A DNA stretch of 64,000 nucleotides. Source: Gammaproteobacteria bacterium. GTDB lineage: Bacteria > Pseudomonadota > Gammaproteobacteria > UBA6429 > Thiohalophilaceae. The translations under genes and the position numbers were made by a program. The notes beneath the pieces were generated by a model that did no database searches, had not been told where the DNA came from, and was given only the letters and a program-made list of their open reading frames with translations. Where the stretch lies: assembly GCA_016125505.1 (NCBI GenBank), contig WGLP01000003.1, positions 1 through 64,000 of the forward strand, in the 5' to 3' direction. Shown piece after piece: positions 37,299 through 46,404 of this stretch (within the stretch, counting starts at the first letter, position 1; the number at the start of each line of letters is the position of its first letter).

Positions 37299-38470
37299 GC
37301 GCTGCCTTCTATCAGAACACGAATAATCGACGTGACTACGCCCACCTCATCCACTGTGATAGCCGTGCCTGTAGGCAGCACCACCACTCGGTCTGCCACC
37401 TTCTGCGTATTGGGTAACTGCAGTCCTGCACTCGGGTAAAGTTCTCTGTATGGCTTCATGTTGTGACAGCCTGGCCAGAAGTATTTACGCGCCAAAATAT
37501 TCTCAGAATGCAAAGCCTGAATTAGCTGATCTCGGGTTACTGGACAGTCCTCACCCACTTCCATCACGACATATTGGTAGTTGTTATGTTCATTTTCATC
37601 GTAGTCCAACACGCTAATGCCTTGCAGCACAGATAATGCCTCCCGATATGTCTGATGGTTGCAACGATTTACCTCAACAATACTATCTACAGACTCTAAA
37701 TTGACCAGCCCCATCGCTGCAGCGATCTCTATCATCTTTCCATTAGTTCCCGGATGAATAACATTGTCATACCCAGAAAATCCAAAGTTACGCATTAGTC
37801 GCATAGTTTTGGCTAGATCATCATCACTAGTCAGGACAGCGCCACCCTCAAAAGTATTGAAGAATTTAGTTGCATGAAAACTCAGGACTTCACAAGCGCC
37901 AAAGTTCCCAATCATCTTTCCTTTGTAGGAACAACCAAATGCATGTGCTGCGTCAAACAGTAGTTTGAGACCATGCTCGTCTGCGATTGCCTGCAATTCA
38001 TCTACTTGAGCTCCCCGGCCCCATAGATGAACGCCAATGATTCCAGTGGTGCGTGGTGTTATCATACGACGTACGGCGGCTGGATCAAGGTTATGGGACA
38101 ACAGATCGATATCCGCAAATACCGGTGTGACCTGTTGCCAATGTAGGGCATGCGCGGTGGCTATAAAAGTATAGGAAGGGACGATTACTTCGCCTTCCAA
38201 ATTCAGAGCACGTATCGCGATCTCAAGAGCGATGGTGCCATTGCACATCGCTACGCAGTGTTTAACGCCATGGTAATCGGCGATGCGCTTTTCGAACTCC
38301 TGGACCATAGGGCCATTATTACTCAGCCAGCGCCGGCCTAAGATTTCCTCGACATATTTCAGGAAACTCTCACGGCTGCCAATATTTGGCCGGCCGACGT
38401 GCAATGGCTGTTCAAAGGCAGGAGGAGCGCCATTGATCGCAAGATCTGACGGAACACGAATTGATTTCAT
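37295..38470 (-). CDS. DegT/DnrJ/EryC1/StrS-type PLP sugar aminotransferase
   Basis: 391 residues. The PLP lysine is K202 in SFHATKFFNTFEGGA and the cofactor aspartate is D173 in FDAAHAFG. The family aminates nucleotide-linked keto-sugars, for example making dTDP-4-amino-4,6-dideoxy sugars. Coupled to WbqC. No dehydratase or epimerase that would make the keto-sugar lies in the window, so that step must be encoded elsewhere or the enzyme acts on a different ketone. Confidence 0.92.
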   Translation of the reverse strand: MKSIRVPSDLAINGAPPAFEQPLHVGRPNIGSRESFLKYVEEILGRRWLSNNGPMVQEFEKRIADYHGVKHCVAMCNGTIALEIAIRALNLEGEVIVPSYTFIATAHALHWQQVTPVFADIDLLSHNLDPAAVRRMITPRTTGIIGVHLWGRGAQVDELQAIADEHGLKLLFDAAHAFGCSYKGKMIGNFGACEVLSFHATKFFNTFEGGAVLTSDDDLAKTMRLMRNFGFSGYDNVIHPGTNGKMIEIAAAMGLVNLESVDSIVEVNRCNHQTYREALSVLQGISVLDYDENEHNNYQYVVMEVGEDCPVTRDQLIQALHSENILARKYFWPGCHNMKPYRELYPSAGLQLPNTQKVADRVVVLPTGTAITVDEVGVVTSIIRVLIEGSA

Positions 38471-38526
38471 AGGATACTGAGCTTAAAACTATTAGACATG
38501 TGACTTGCTGATCCTGTCGTTTACTT

Positions 38527-39498
38527 TTACTGATTACATGCATTTGTCGCTTCCGGGCTTTTGTAATACTTCGCTCGTATTTTTCTATATCGACTTTCTA
38601 CCATTTCGTAATAGCGATTCCCTTCGCTCAGATTTATATAGTGAACCAAACTCGCAATATCGTTGCTACGGTTAATCATTCTACGTCCCAAATAGAATTT
38701 TTCCTGCAACATAAAATTACATCCCCGTGGCAGTGCCCCCCAATTGTCCGTAATCTGATTGATAGCCAAGCCAATGACATCCTGCCCATCCTGGTCTATG
38801 TCCAGCCCCTTATTTTCCAGAATGTACTTTGTGTACCTTTTCCGATATTCCAGCCAGCAGGTGCCCAGCTTTTCAGCCAGGTCGTTCCTTACGAGGATTG
38901 CACCATTATTAAAATAGGGAAATATCCTTTTCTTAACATACCCTGTTTGATATAGATAATGCTCCAGAAAACTCCATTCCCCATAGTTGCCCCTGTATAT
39001 TTTTATGAGGCTCGGGAATCGTGGCATTTCGCAGTCCAGGTAATTGCAGATGGCCTTCCACTCCCTTTGACTGTATTTATTTCCTCCATAGGTCGCTTGT
39101 ATATCTTTGCGAAAGTCGAATTTCGGCTCAGCAATGGCCAACATATCGACGTCCAGTATCAACCTGAAATCACAATCAAAATTCAGCATATATGCAGCTG
39201 GTCGAATTTTTAGTTTCTGTTTCCCGCAATCCCAGGGTAATGCTTCTGTATCGACCCTGATCACATCTACACCCATTTGATGCAATATATCTTCCCTGGC
39301 ATCGTTGAAGGGTTGAGAGTGAAGCGCGACAATGCGATAGGTAAAGTTTTTTTCCCGCCATTTTTCGCGGATGCTTTCCGCCAACATCAAGAACTGATCG
39401 AAATACGAAATGCCACTTTTAATCCCAGATCTACTTCCCCCGTGAAATATCTCCACATCGTTGAAAGCCATAATAATCGCTACATGTTTCAGACTCAC
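38527..39498 (-). CDS. Putative glycosyltransferase-like protein, GT-A fold
   Basis: 323 residues from a GTG at 39498 that overlaps the Wzt stop (GTGA) with AGGGA five bases upstream; longer ATG starts at 39528 and 39555 would lie inside wzt. The opening strand KHVAIIMAFND and the DxD in FRLILDVDMLAI suggest a nucleotide-sugar transferase, and the FNNGAILVRNDLAEKL stretch resembles GT8-type enzymes. I do not recognise a named family. The position right behind the exporter genes points to polysaccharide assembly. Confidence 0.7.
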   Translation of the reverse strand: MSLKHVAIIMAFNDVEIFHGGSRSGIKSGISYFDQFLMLAESIREKWREKNFTYRIVALHSQPFNDAREDILHQMGVDVIRVDTEALPWDCGKQKLKIRPAAYMLNFDCDFRLILDVDMLAIAEPKFDFRKDIQATYGGNKYSQREWKAICNYLDCEMPRFPSLIKIYRGNYGEWSFLEHYLYQTGYVKKRIFPYFNNGAILVRNDLAEKLGTCWLEYRKRYTKYILENKGLDIDQDGQDVIGLAINQITDNWGALPRGCNFMLQEKFYLGRRMINRSNDIASLVHYINLSEGNRYYEMVESRYRKIRAKYYKSPEATNACNQ

Positions 39499-40730
39499 GG
39501 TCTTCCCTCTGCCAACTTCTTTGACCATTCCCCTTCCAGTTCGAATGGCTGCCATAACGTTCTACCGGAAACAACACTAAATTTGAACGCATTACGCACT
39601 CTGAATAATGGTTTTGAATGTAATTGTTCTGAAAGCCCAAATGTCACATTGTAGGTTCCCGAGGCAAACTGGATGCGGCTGAGCCTGAGGAAAACCTCAT
39701 ATTTTTTTTGTGTGCCTGTCGTTGTAGTGCTACTGTTTTCTCCGAGTTCTGAATTTATACATACTGCAATGGGTCTCCGTTCGCTATCCAATATGAATAA
39801 GGAAATCACTGGGTTCTGTATACGCGTATCTACTTCAAAAACGAATTTAACATCCAGGTTGGCTAGGCGCTTTATCGAGGGAATTCTTTCCAAACCAGCA
39901 CCCAATATACTCACCTCCAATAGTCTGCAGGAATCGTTTATATTAAACGTGACCTCAGCTTCGCCATCTTCAAATGACCCAAAATAACGTTCGATACCTG
40001 TACCCACATCCTGCCCAAGATAATCTACCCTGCCCTTGTCTATCAACATAATGCTGGAGCAGATTCTCGAAACCATTGGCATACTGTGAGAAACAAATAT
40101 CAGTGCTGTATTTTCAAGAACGTTATCAATCCAATTCAGACACTTTAGAACAAACCCCGCGTCTCCTACGGCAAGCACCTCATCTACAATAAGTATGTCT
40201 GGTTCGATCAGAACAGCAGCAATGGCAAAACCCAGGCGCACGTTCATACCGGAGCTGTAGGACTGCACAGGCGCATCGATGGAATCGCGAATTTCGGCAA
40301 AATCGATGATCTCGTCAATCTTATTATCAACATATTGCTTGTTCATACCCAATAACGCGGCATTTACATAGATATTTTCGCGTCCGGTCAATATCGGATT
40401 GAATCCGGCACCCAGCGCAATAAGTGCGCCCACTTTGCCGCGCATTTCGATACGCCCCTGATCGGGCTTGATTAAGCCATTCAGCATGCGCAACAAAGTA
40501 GTTTTGCCTGCACCGTTATGCCCTATCAGTCCCAGGCATTCACCACGCTTGAGTTCAAAGTTGATATCCTTTACCGCCCAGAACTCGTCCTGTCGCAACA
40601 CACCATCTGCGCCATGACGTCTGCCCAGCAGCTCGCTTCCGATGTCCTTCATGCCATACCACATGGATTTTTTCAGGCTGCGGCAAAATTTTTTGGACAG
40701 CCCTTCCACTTTTATTAGCGTCTCTCCCAT
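39495..40730 (-). CDS. wzt: Polysaccharide ABC exporter ATP-binding protein (Wzt-like)
   Basis: 411 residues. Nucleotide-binding domain: Walker A GHNGAGKTTLL, signature YSSGMNVRLGFA, Walker B DILIVDEVLAVGD, H-loop VSHSM. Residues about 250-411 are an extra beta-rich domain like the O-polysaccharide binding domain of Wzt, which reads a chain-end modification before export. One base separates it from the permease gene. The presence of this extra domain and a methyltransferase nearby suggests export of a methyl-capped chain, which is inference. Confidence 0.92.
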   Translation of the reverse strand: MGETLIKVEGLSKKFCRSLKKSMWYGMKDIGSELLGRRHGADGVLRQDEFWAVKDINFELKRGECLGLIGHNGAGKTTLLRMLNGLIKPDQGRIEMRGKVGALIALGAGFNPILTGRENIYVNAALLGMNKQYVDNKIDEIIDFAEIRDSIDAPVQSYSSGMNVRLGFAIAAVLIEPDILIVDEVLAVGDAGFVLKCLNWIDNVLENTALIFVSHSMPMVSRICSSIMLIDKGRVDYLGQDVGTGIERYFGSFEDGEAEVTFNINDSCRLLEVSILGAGLERIPSIKRLANLDVKFVFEVDTRIQNPVISLFILDSERRPIAVCINSELGENSSTTTTGTQKKYEVFLRLSRIQFASGTYNVTFGLSEQLHSKPLFRVRNAFKFSVVSGRTLWQPFELEGEWSKKLAEGRP

Positions 40731-40731
40731 T

Positions 40732-41583
40732 TCAGTTGCCCATCCGTTCTATCAGAATGGGCATGGCCAAGCGGAAGACAATCCAGAACATTAATAGCAA
40801 TAGCATTGCGACCGCATTTACGATCAAAAAGTAACTCAAATATTCCGGCAAGAGCCCGGTCAACCAATCACGCGAGGTAAGGATAAGCGGTGATAGCGGA
40901 TTAAGCTGGTACACCTTGGCGGGCAAGCCTGTTTCAGGCATCGCGAAAACTACCGGGGTCAAGTACATCAGAAATTGCATCAATAACGGAATGGCCTTAC
41001 CTACATCGGTATAAAGAAGGCCAACCGGCGTCAGCATCAGCCCGAGGACGGTTCCTGTCATGATTAGAGAAATTATGCCTATCGGTAACAAAAGCAAACT
41101 CCAGCTGGGGTGAATCCCCATTACCGCCAGGGCGATTAATAAGAGTACGATCTTGATCAGCGCATTCACTGATGTCTGATATATTCCCGCGACCACCAGC
41201 GCCTCACGCGGAAAATTGATTTTCGCCAGCATGCTTTTGGATGCGGTAACCATCTGCAAGGGGGCATTTACCGCGTCCATAAGGATTGCCCACAGCATAG
41301 TCCCAGTAAAAACATAAATCGGATAAGGAAGTGATGTCTTGCTGACATTCACTATCCCGCTGTAGCTTAGGAAAATCCAGACCAGGGTATTGGCCAATGG
41401 TAAAATGATGGCCCAGAGAAACCCAAGGAATGTTTGCCGATATTGTGCGCTAAGATCGCGAACCGTCAGCCGCCATGCAAGTTCACGGCTGACAATCAGA
41501 TCGCGCAGCATTTCGCGCAACATCTTGAGCGGACTAGTGAGCTGCGAGTCGGGGGTATAGATAGTTATTCGCTGATCGGCCAT
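40732..41583 (-). CDS. wzm: Polysaccharide ABC exporter permease (Wzm-like)
   Basis: 283 residues, six membrane helices after a cytoplasmic amphipathic start. The family block WRLTVRDLSAQYRQTFLGFL precedes helix 1, and the C-terminal LNPLSPLILTSRDWL is characteristic of ABC-2 type polysaccharide permeases. With Wzt it moves lipid-linked glycan across the inner membrane. Its ATG overlaps the stop of the small upstream gene by one base (TAATG), so the small gene is translationally coupled to it. Confidence 0.93.
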   Translation of the reverse strand: MADQRITIYTPDSQLTSPLKMLREMLRDLIVSRELAWRLTVRDLSAQYRQTFLGFLWAIILPLANTLVWIFLSYSGIVNVSKTSLPYPIYVFTGTMLWAILMDAVNAPLQMVTASKSMLAKINFPREALVVAGIYQTSVNALIKIVLLLIALAVMGIHPSWSLLLLPIGIISLIMTGTVLGLMLTPVGLLYTDVGKAIPLLMQFLMYLTPVVFAMPETGLPAKVYQLNPLSPLILTSRDWLTGLLPEYLSYFLIVNAVAMLLLLMFWIVFRLAMPILIERMGN

Positions 41584-41954
41584 TAATTTTGACCTGTGCC
41601 CTGGTGAAACAATGTGTCATAGACGGCTCTACGATGCATATTCTGACGGGACAAACTGACACACTCTTTCAGATTGGTCTTGCGTTGCTGACTCAGCACG
41701 GTGATGAGGGATAACTCCGTCTGCTTGTGCATTGTTCCGTACGATCTGGAAGTGTCAAAGGTGAGTACCTCGGCAAGGCAAACAACGTCCCCGTCCAACA
41801 CGACCACTTTCCAATACTGCCAGAGTTCGCGACAATAGTGGCACCCTATTTTACCGGCATCTATAATTAATCCTTCAAGCGGCATGGGACTTTGCCCCCC
41901 CGACTTAGTACCAGAGCATAGTAGAAAATTTATACTATGCCACTTTGGCTGCAT
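41583..41954 (-). CDS. Hypothetical protein coupled to the Wzm gene
   Basis: 123 residues if started at the ATG at 41954; a TTG at 41996 and an ATG at 41885 are alternatives, the last with a G-run nine bases upstream. Visible features are a CHYC pair in AGKIGCHYCRELWQYW and a conserved-looking end NMHRRAVYDTLFHQ. No signal peptide or membrane helix. No family is recognised. The one-base overlap with wzm and ten-base gap to the methyltransferase gene argue that it is real and part of the operon. Confidence 0.5.
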   Translation of the reverse strand: MQPKWHSINFLLCSGTKSGGQSPMPLEGLIIDAGKIGCHYCRELWQYWKVVVLDGDVVCLAEVLTFDTSRSYGTMHKQTELSLITVLSQQRKTNLKECVSLSRQNMHRRAVYDTLFHQGTGQN

Positions 41955-42006
41955 AGGCAACGGGTTACGTGATTCCAGATCCAATTGACTGCACAAGCTT
42001 ATCAGA

Positions 42007-42684
42007 CTAAACAGTTTCTTCTGCGATAAATATGATCGAAGCTCGAAGCTGGGTTTCCAGGTTTAGTGATTCTCTGATATCAACAAGTCTCATCCCATTA
42101 TCCATAAACAGATTTTTCCAGCTTTCGATGGTTCTAAAATACCACGGTGCCGGTTCAGTGAATTGATCGCTGAACCCAGCCCAACTGCCCTCCCGCCAAC
42201 CATCTGCATATGCCTGATCGCCGCAGACCGCGACGGGATGCAAGGTCTGCACAATGAATGCGCCCCCCCTATTCAATAATGACGGCACTTGTTGAAATAC
42301 GTGCTCCACCGATTCTTTGCCGAGCAAAGAAAAATTACATGCCACCACATCAAAGGTCTCCTTGATATTGTCTGCGGAGATATCTTCATACGCCAGGGTG
42401 AGAAAGCGACCATAACCACCTTGATTGGCGATATCGATAAATTCCTCAACCACGTCGATACCCAGTGCAGCGACCCCATGTTGTGTCAGCTCCCGCACCA
42501 GCCAGCCCTCACCGCAACCGATATCCAGCACCGTCTTTGGCCCATACTGCAAAACGGCATCCACAATCGCCTTGTTGGTGATGGTTACCCGGGATTCGAT
42601 TTCCCCCTGCTGTATCGCCTTCACCCAGGGACGTACATTCTTTTGCCAGGAACGGATAATCTGCAGGTCATTGAATTTCGGCAT
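42007..42684 (-). CDS. Class I SAM-dependent methyltransferase
   Basis: 225 residues (an ATG four codons earlier is possible). Motif I is VLDIGCGEGWLVREL, motif II is ALGIDVVEEFI, and motif IV is FDVVACNFSLLG. The fold is the UbiG/trans-aconitate type. Placed first in the exporter operon, it could methylate the growing or finished polysaccharide, but small-molecule or general roles fit as well. Divergent from the sigma factor gene. Confidence 0.85.
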   Translation of the reverse strand: MPKFNDLQIIRSWQKNVRPWVKAIQQGEIESRVTITNKAIVDAVLQYGPKTVLDIGCGEGWLVRELTQHGVAALGIDVVEEFIDIANQGGYGRFLTLAYEDISADNIKETFDVVACNFSLLGKESVEHVFQQVPSLLNRGGAFIVQTLHPVAVCGDQAYADGWREGSWAGFSDQFTEPAPWYFRTIESWKNLFMDNGMRLVDIRESLNLETQLRASIIFIAEETV

Positions 42685-42765
42685 ATTCGCTAGCATAACG
42701 TATTTACCAAGCCAATTATGGATACCTGGTTACAATATTTTCCGGCCTCATTCGTCTTCACTCGT

Positions 42766-43353
42766 ATGGACACCCTGCTGGCACATGCTACGAACATGAC
42801 CGAGGACAATAAAAGACTCGCCGAGACCGTCGTTCGTGAACGCAGTCGCCTGCTCAATTATATTCGCCAGCAAGTACCCGAACCCGGTGACGCGGAAGAT
42901 ATTCTCCAGGATGTGTTTTATGAACTGGTAGAGGCATATCGCTTACCTCAACCCATCGAACAGGTCGGCGCCTGGTTGTTCCGGGTGGCACGCAATCGCA
43001 TTATCGACCGTTTCCGCAAAAAGAAACCCGATCATTCTTTGTCTGAACCTGTCGCTGTTGAAGATGAAGCATCACTGATAATGCTCGAAGACCTTCTACC
43101 ATCGCCGGACGCCGGCCCTGAGGCCGCGTATGCGCGCACGGTGGTCATGAACGAATTGTATGCCGCGCTAAACGAATTACCGGAAGAACAACGCGATGTG
43201 TTTATCGCCCATGAACTGGAAGGACGCAGCTTCAAGGAAATATCGGAGCAGAATGGACTGAGTATCAATACCCTGCTGGCACGCAAACGTTATGCTGTCT
43301 TGCACCTGCGTCAACGCTTGCAGGCAATCCACGATGAATTCGTTATGAAATAA
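42766..43353 (+). CDS. ECF-type sigma-70 family RNA polymerase sigma factor
   Basis: 195 residues from the ATG at 42766; ATGs at 42718 and 42796 are alternatives and none has a clear ribosome binding site. Region 2 is DAEDILQDVFYELVEAYR and RVARNRIIDRFRKKK; region 4 is ALNELPEEQRDVFIAHELEG followed by the helix-turn-helix FKEISEQNGLSINTLLARKR. The next gene, 11 bases downstream, encodes a small membrane protein, the position where a cognate anti-sigma factor would stand. Confidence 0.9.
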   Translation: MDTLLAHATNMTEDNKRLAETVVRERSRLLNYIRQQVPEPGDAEDILQDVFYELVEAYRLPQPIEQVGAWLFRVARNRIIDRFRKKKPDHSLSEPVAVEDEASLIMLEDLLPSPDAGPEAAYARTVVMNELYAALNELPEEQRDVFIAHELEGRSFKEISEQNGLSINTLLARKRYAVLHLRQRLQAIHDEFVMK

Positions 43354-43364
43354 GGAGACACGCA

Positions 43365-43706
43365 ATGCACGGTAGATTCAGAAAAAGAAACTGGTTCAGG
43401 TTTGCGCTTTTGGCAATCGTGGGTATCGCGCTTGCCAGCCTCGTGGTCATGCTCCTATGGAACTGGCTCGCCCCAGCCGTATTTGGCCTGACGAAAATTC
43501 ACTATCTGCAGGCAATCGGCCTGTTAATTCTCAGCCGCATACTGTTTCGTGGCCAGCCGAATATTCGCGGCCACTGGCGCAGACACATGGAACAACGCTG
43601 GCAGGAGATGGCGCCCGAAGAACGCGAAAACTTTCGCGCGGGTATGTGGAGTTGTTGGGGTCGAGGCAAATATGATGAATCGACACCAAAGGAAGAAGCG
43701 AAATAA
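43365..43706 (+). CDS. Small membrane protein linked to the ECF sigma factor
   Basis: 113 residues with a strong AAGGAG site. Two membrane helices (about 12-34 and 46-60), then a basic and aromatic tail (GHWRRHMEQRWQEMAPEER, near 68-86). It lacks the zinc-binding anti-sigma HxxxCxxC motif. Its strict position behind the sigma factor suggests regulation of it or shared function, which is inference. I do not recognise a named family. Confidence 0.75.
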   Translation: MHGRFRKRNWFRFALLAIVGIALASLVVMLLWNWLAPAVFGLTKIHYLQAIGLLILSRILFRGQPNIRGHWRRHMEQRWQEMAPEERENFRAGMWSCWGRGKYDESTPKEEAK

Positions 43707-43726
43707 GATTGCCAGATATCGCCTTG

Positions 43727-43933
43727 TCAGACTGCCGTAGCGGGCTTCGTCGCGGAAAAACGTAACCGCACGTAGTCCGCATACCAGTCGCCCTGGATAT
43801 CACAACGAGATAATGTGTTATCGTCCATGACCTGGGCATCCAGGCACATCACCAGCATGCCCAGGTCGGAGACAAACCGGCCCTGTGCTGCGTACTGTTG
43901 AGGATTCCAGCGTTGTGTTTGTGTTTCCGGCAT
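43727..43933 (-). pseudogene. Internally deleted remnant of a SAM-dependent methyltransferase
   Basis: 68 residues. The first part, RWNPQQYAAQGRFVSDLG, looks like the N-terminus of a roughly 250-residue class I methyltransferase family, and the last part, QGDWYADYVRLRFSATKP, looks like the C-terminus of the same family. The whole SAM-binding core between them (motif I DLGCGxG onward) is missing, and the frame is preserved across the junction near residues 28-38. This fits a single large in-frame deletion. The family assignment is from memory of the two end motifs. Confidence 0.6.
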
Positions 43934-43942
43934 CGTCAGCTC

Positions 43943-45739
43943 TTAAGGATACTCGTAAGCACCACTGGAGGGCGGTGAGGAAAATGCCCCGCCGGTATAA
44001 TCTTCGGTAATGCCGTCCGTGCTATCACCGCGCCCGATACAATCGGATGTGCTCAGCAAAGTAAAGATGCCACTTGCGGGGTTTGCCAGTCCAACCGCAC
44101 CCCCTATCCCGTTAGCCTCAAAGCCTGTCGCGGTATTGAATGCGCTAACCGATGAATAAGTCATACCGTTATAGCCAAACATATTGGTCACATTGTTATA
44201 ACAATTGTGGTCCACCGTCGGATTGCTGAGTGCGGCTGCGGAATACAGATGGGCCATGGCTGAACTGCTATAAAACGCATTATTGCGGATATCCGCCAGA
44301 TTGGCCTGGTTATAGATGGCGAGATTGATCGTGCCGTTGTTATAAAAGGTGTTGTGATAGATCTGTAGGCCAACACCCTGCGGTGCGTTATATGCAACAC
44401 CATTCCCGGTATTGTTATAGATCAGGGAAGAACTGAGTTTGAGTCCAAGCGTCGTCGCATTGGCATCGAGCACGTTGATGCCACGTCCGGCATTGTTGTG
44501 CGAATTAATTCGGTGCAGATTAACTGTCCCCACTTCGCCACCAATATAGATGCCGTCACCGGCGGAATCACTCGCGGTGAAGGTCTGCACGCTGATACCC
44601 GACATGGTCCCGGCGTTTTGATCGGCAACGATACGCATGCCATGACCGGTCGTACCATAACGATTTCCGCTCCAGCCCTTACCGGCACTGATGACGGCGG
44701 TATTCGAGACAGTCACATTGTTAATTGCGCTATTGATATTTGTGCCGCCATTGCTGAGTACCGAAAGTTCGACGCCGGCAAAACCGCATTTCGATATGAG
44801 GGCGTTATCCATGGATATTGATGCTGCCGTACTGTTGCTCGTATAGGTCTCCACCGCCAGACAGCTATCGAAGATATCTGTGATGGTGACACTACTGACC
44901 TGGCCGTCGGTTGAGTTGTTACTGTAATCGATTGCGTTGCCGGCATAGAGATAATCCGGCGGCGCCGAGGTATTCGCACCAATCACCGCACCGCCGATAT
45001 TCTCCAGGGTGACGTTTGTGACATTACAGCGCACACAGTTTTTGAACTCGATGCCATGCAGGCTACTCCGTGTGACATCTACATTCTTGATCGAGATATC
45101 GGAAAGCCCTGAAGCCTGGATACCATACAGCTTAACACTGGCCAGGTAGGTGAACCCGGTCGGTGACGTTGCCTTTTTGATATACAAGGTATCCAGGTTG
45201 AAGTCATAAGAATAAGAACCGAAGGGTGCACTTGCGAAGGTCGTCGCAATATTCGTATTCCATGGCACAAAGGTCATCATCGTGCCGTTCTCCGACAAAT
45301 TTCCCAGTGCCTCGCCTGTATTCAGTATCACGACTGCGCTATAGATGTTTGTTAATACAGGACTCCAGGTAAAAATCTGGCGTGATCCGTTAATTTGCGG
45401 GAAGGCTCCTGTGCTATAGGCATCCACCGTAATCTTCGAAGCAGGAATCAACAAAGACTCGTGCCAGACCTCGCCACGCTTGAGATATATGGTCGTCGGC
45501 ACGCTGTATGTCAGCGTGGCAAGCTTCGCCAGTGTTTGATATGGCAGTGTCTGTGTGCCGTTACCCGTCGTGTCATTGCCAAGGGTGGCGTCGACATAGA
45601 TTGATTGGAAACCCGTGCCACCTCCGCCTCCTTCACCCTGGTTACAGGCTGCTAGATTCAGTGCAAGCAACAGAATAACACTGGCCCGTACCAGCATCGT
45701 CCAGGTCATGAACATCCCATTCTCCTTCTTTGAATCCAT
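43943..45739 (-). CDS. Lipoprotein with right-handed parallel beta-helix
   Basis: 598 residues; an ATG at 45715 behind AAGGAGA is an equally good start. The lipobox LNLAAC follows a hydrophobic signal, and a glycine-rich linker (GEGGGGG) leads to the fold. Residues about 45-590 repeat the short strand-turn units with Asn ladders typical of pectate-lyase-like beta-helices (SIYVDATLGNDTTGNGT, TNVTLENIGGA, HNNAGRGINVLD). This could be a polysaccharide-binding or lyase protein at the outer membrane. No catalytic motif is recognised. Confidence 0.83.
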   Translation of the reverse strand: MDSKKENGMFMTWTMLVRASVILLLALNLAACNQGEGGGGGTGFQSIYVDATLGNDTTGNGTQTLPYQTLAKLATLTYSVPTTIYLKRGEVWHESLLIPASKITVDAYSTGAFPQINGSRQIFTWSPVLTNIYSAVVILNTGEALGNLSENGTMMTFVPWNTNIATTFASAPFGSYSYDFNLDTLYIKKATSPTGFTYLASVKLYGIQASGLSDISIKNVDVTRSSLHGIEFKNCVRCNVTNVTLENIGGAVIGANTSAPPDYLYAGNAIDYSNNSTDGQVSSVTITDIFDSCLAVETYTSNSTAASISMDNALISKCGFAGVELSVLSNGGTNINSAINNVTVSNTAVISAGKGWSGNRYGTTGHGMRIVADQNAGTMSGISVQTFTASDSAGDGIYIGGEVGTVNLHRINSHNNAGRGINVLDANATTLGLKLSSSLIYNNTGNGVAYNAPQGVGLQIYHNTFYNNGTINLAIYNQANLADIRNNAFYSSSAMAHLYSAAALSNPTVDHNCYNNVTNMFGYNGMTYSSVSAFNTATGFEANGIGGAVGLANPASGIFTLLSTSDCIGRGDSTDGITEDYTGGAFSSPPSSGAYEYP

Positions 45740-45765
45740 AAACTTACCTCGTTAAGCCGGACACA

Positions 45766-46233
45766 CTATGACTCGATCGGCACCATGGTCTTATCAACCA
45801 CCCGACGCAACACAAAACTGGAATGTACACCGGTCACTCCGGCAATGCGCGTAATCCGATTGAGCAACAGTTCCTGATACGCGTCCATGTCTTTGACCAC
45901 GACTTTCAATAAGTAATCCGCATCCTGGCCGGTGATCAGGAGACACTCCATCACCTCGGGAATCGATTTAATCTTGGCCTCGAAGTTTTCAAAGCGTTCG
46001 GGCGTATGCTGGTCCATGGAGATCTGGATCAGGGCCGTTAAGGACAACCCCAGGGCCTTGGCATCGACCAGTGCGCGATAGCCGGTGATCAGACCGGCCT
46101 TTTCGATGGCCTGGACCCGGCGCAGGCAGGGCGAAGGTGACAGACCAATGCGGTCCGCCAGCTCCTGGTTGCTGATGCGTGCCTCTTCCTGCAGGATACG
46201 CAGGATCTGACGGTCATAGCGGTCGAGTTCCAT
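45766..46233 (-). CDS. Lrp/AsnC family transcriptional regulator
   Basis: 155 residues. N-terminal winged helix (LDRYDRQILRILQEEARISN, LADRIGLSPSPCLRRVQ) and a C-terminal RAM domain (about 70-150) that binds amino acids and forms octamers. It is divergent from leuA, with 171 AT-rich bases between, so leuA is a plausible leucine-responsive target. Direct binding sites could not be identified by eye. Confidence 0.93.
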   Translation of the reverse strand: MELDRYDRQILRILQEEARISNQELADRIGLSPSPCLRRVQAIEKAGLITGYRALVDAKALGLSLTALIQISMDQHTPERFENFEAKIKSIPEVMECLLITGQDADYLLKVVVKDMDAYQELLLNRITRIAGVTGVHSSFVLRRVVDKTMVPIES

Positions 46234-46404
46234 GGTATTGCTCTTATATGGGTATGTATTTATATATTATTGCTTATATATTAATAATATTGCAATTTTA
46301 TTCTATTTTTACTCCCATTCCGGCCATAATTCGCAAACAAATAGCGCGGGGTTTTGCCTAGGATTAGTACGCACCCATGGCATGACTCATAAGGAACCGC
46401 CGCG

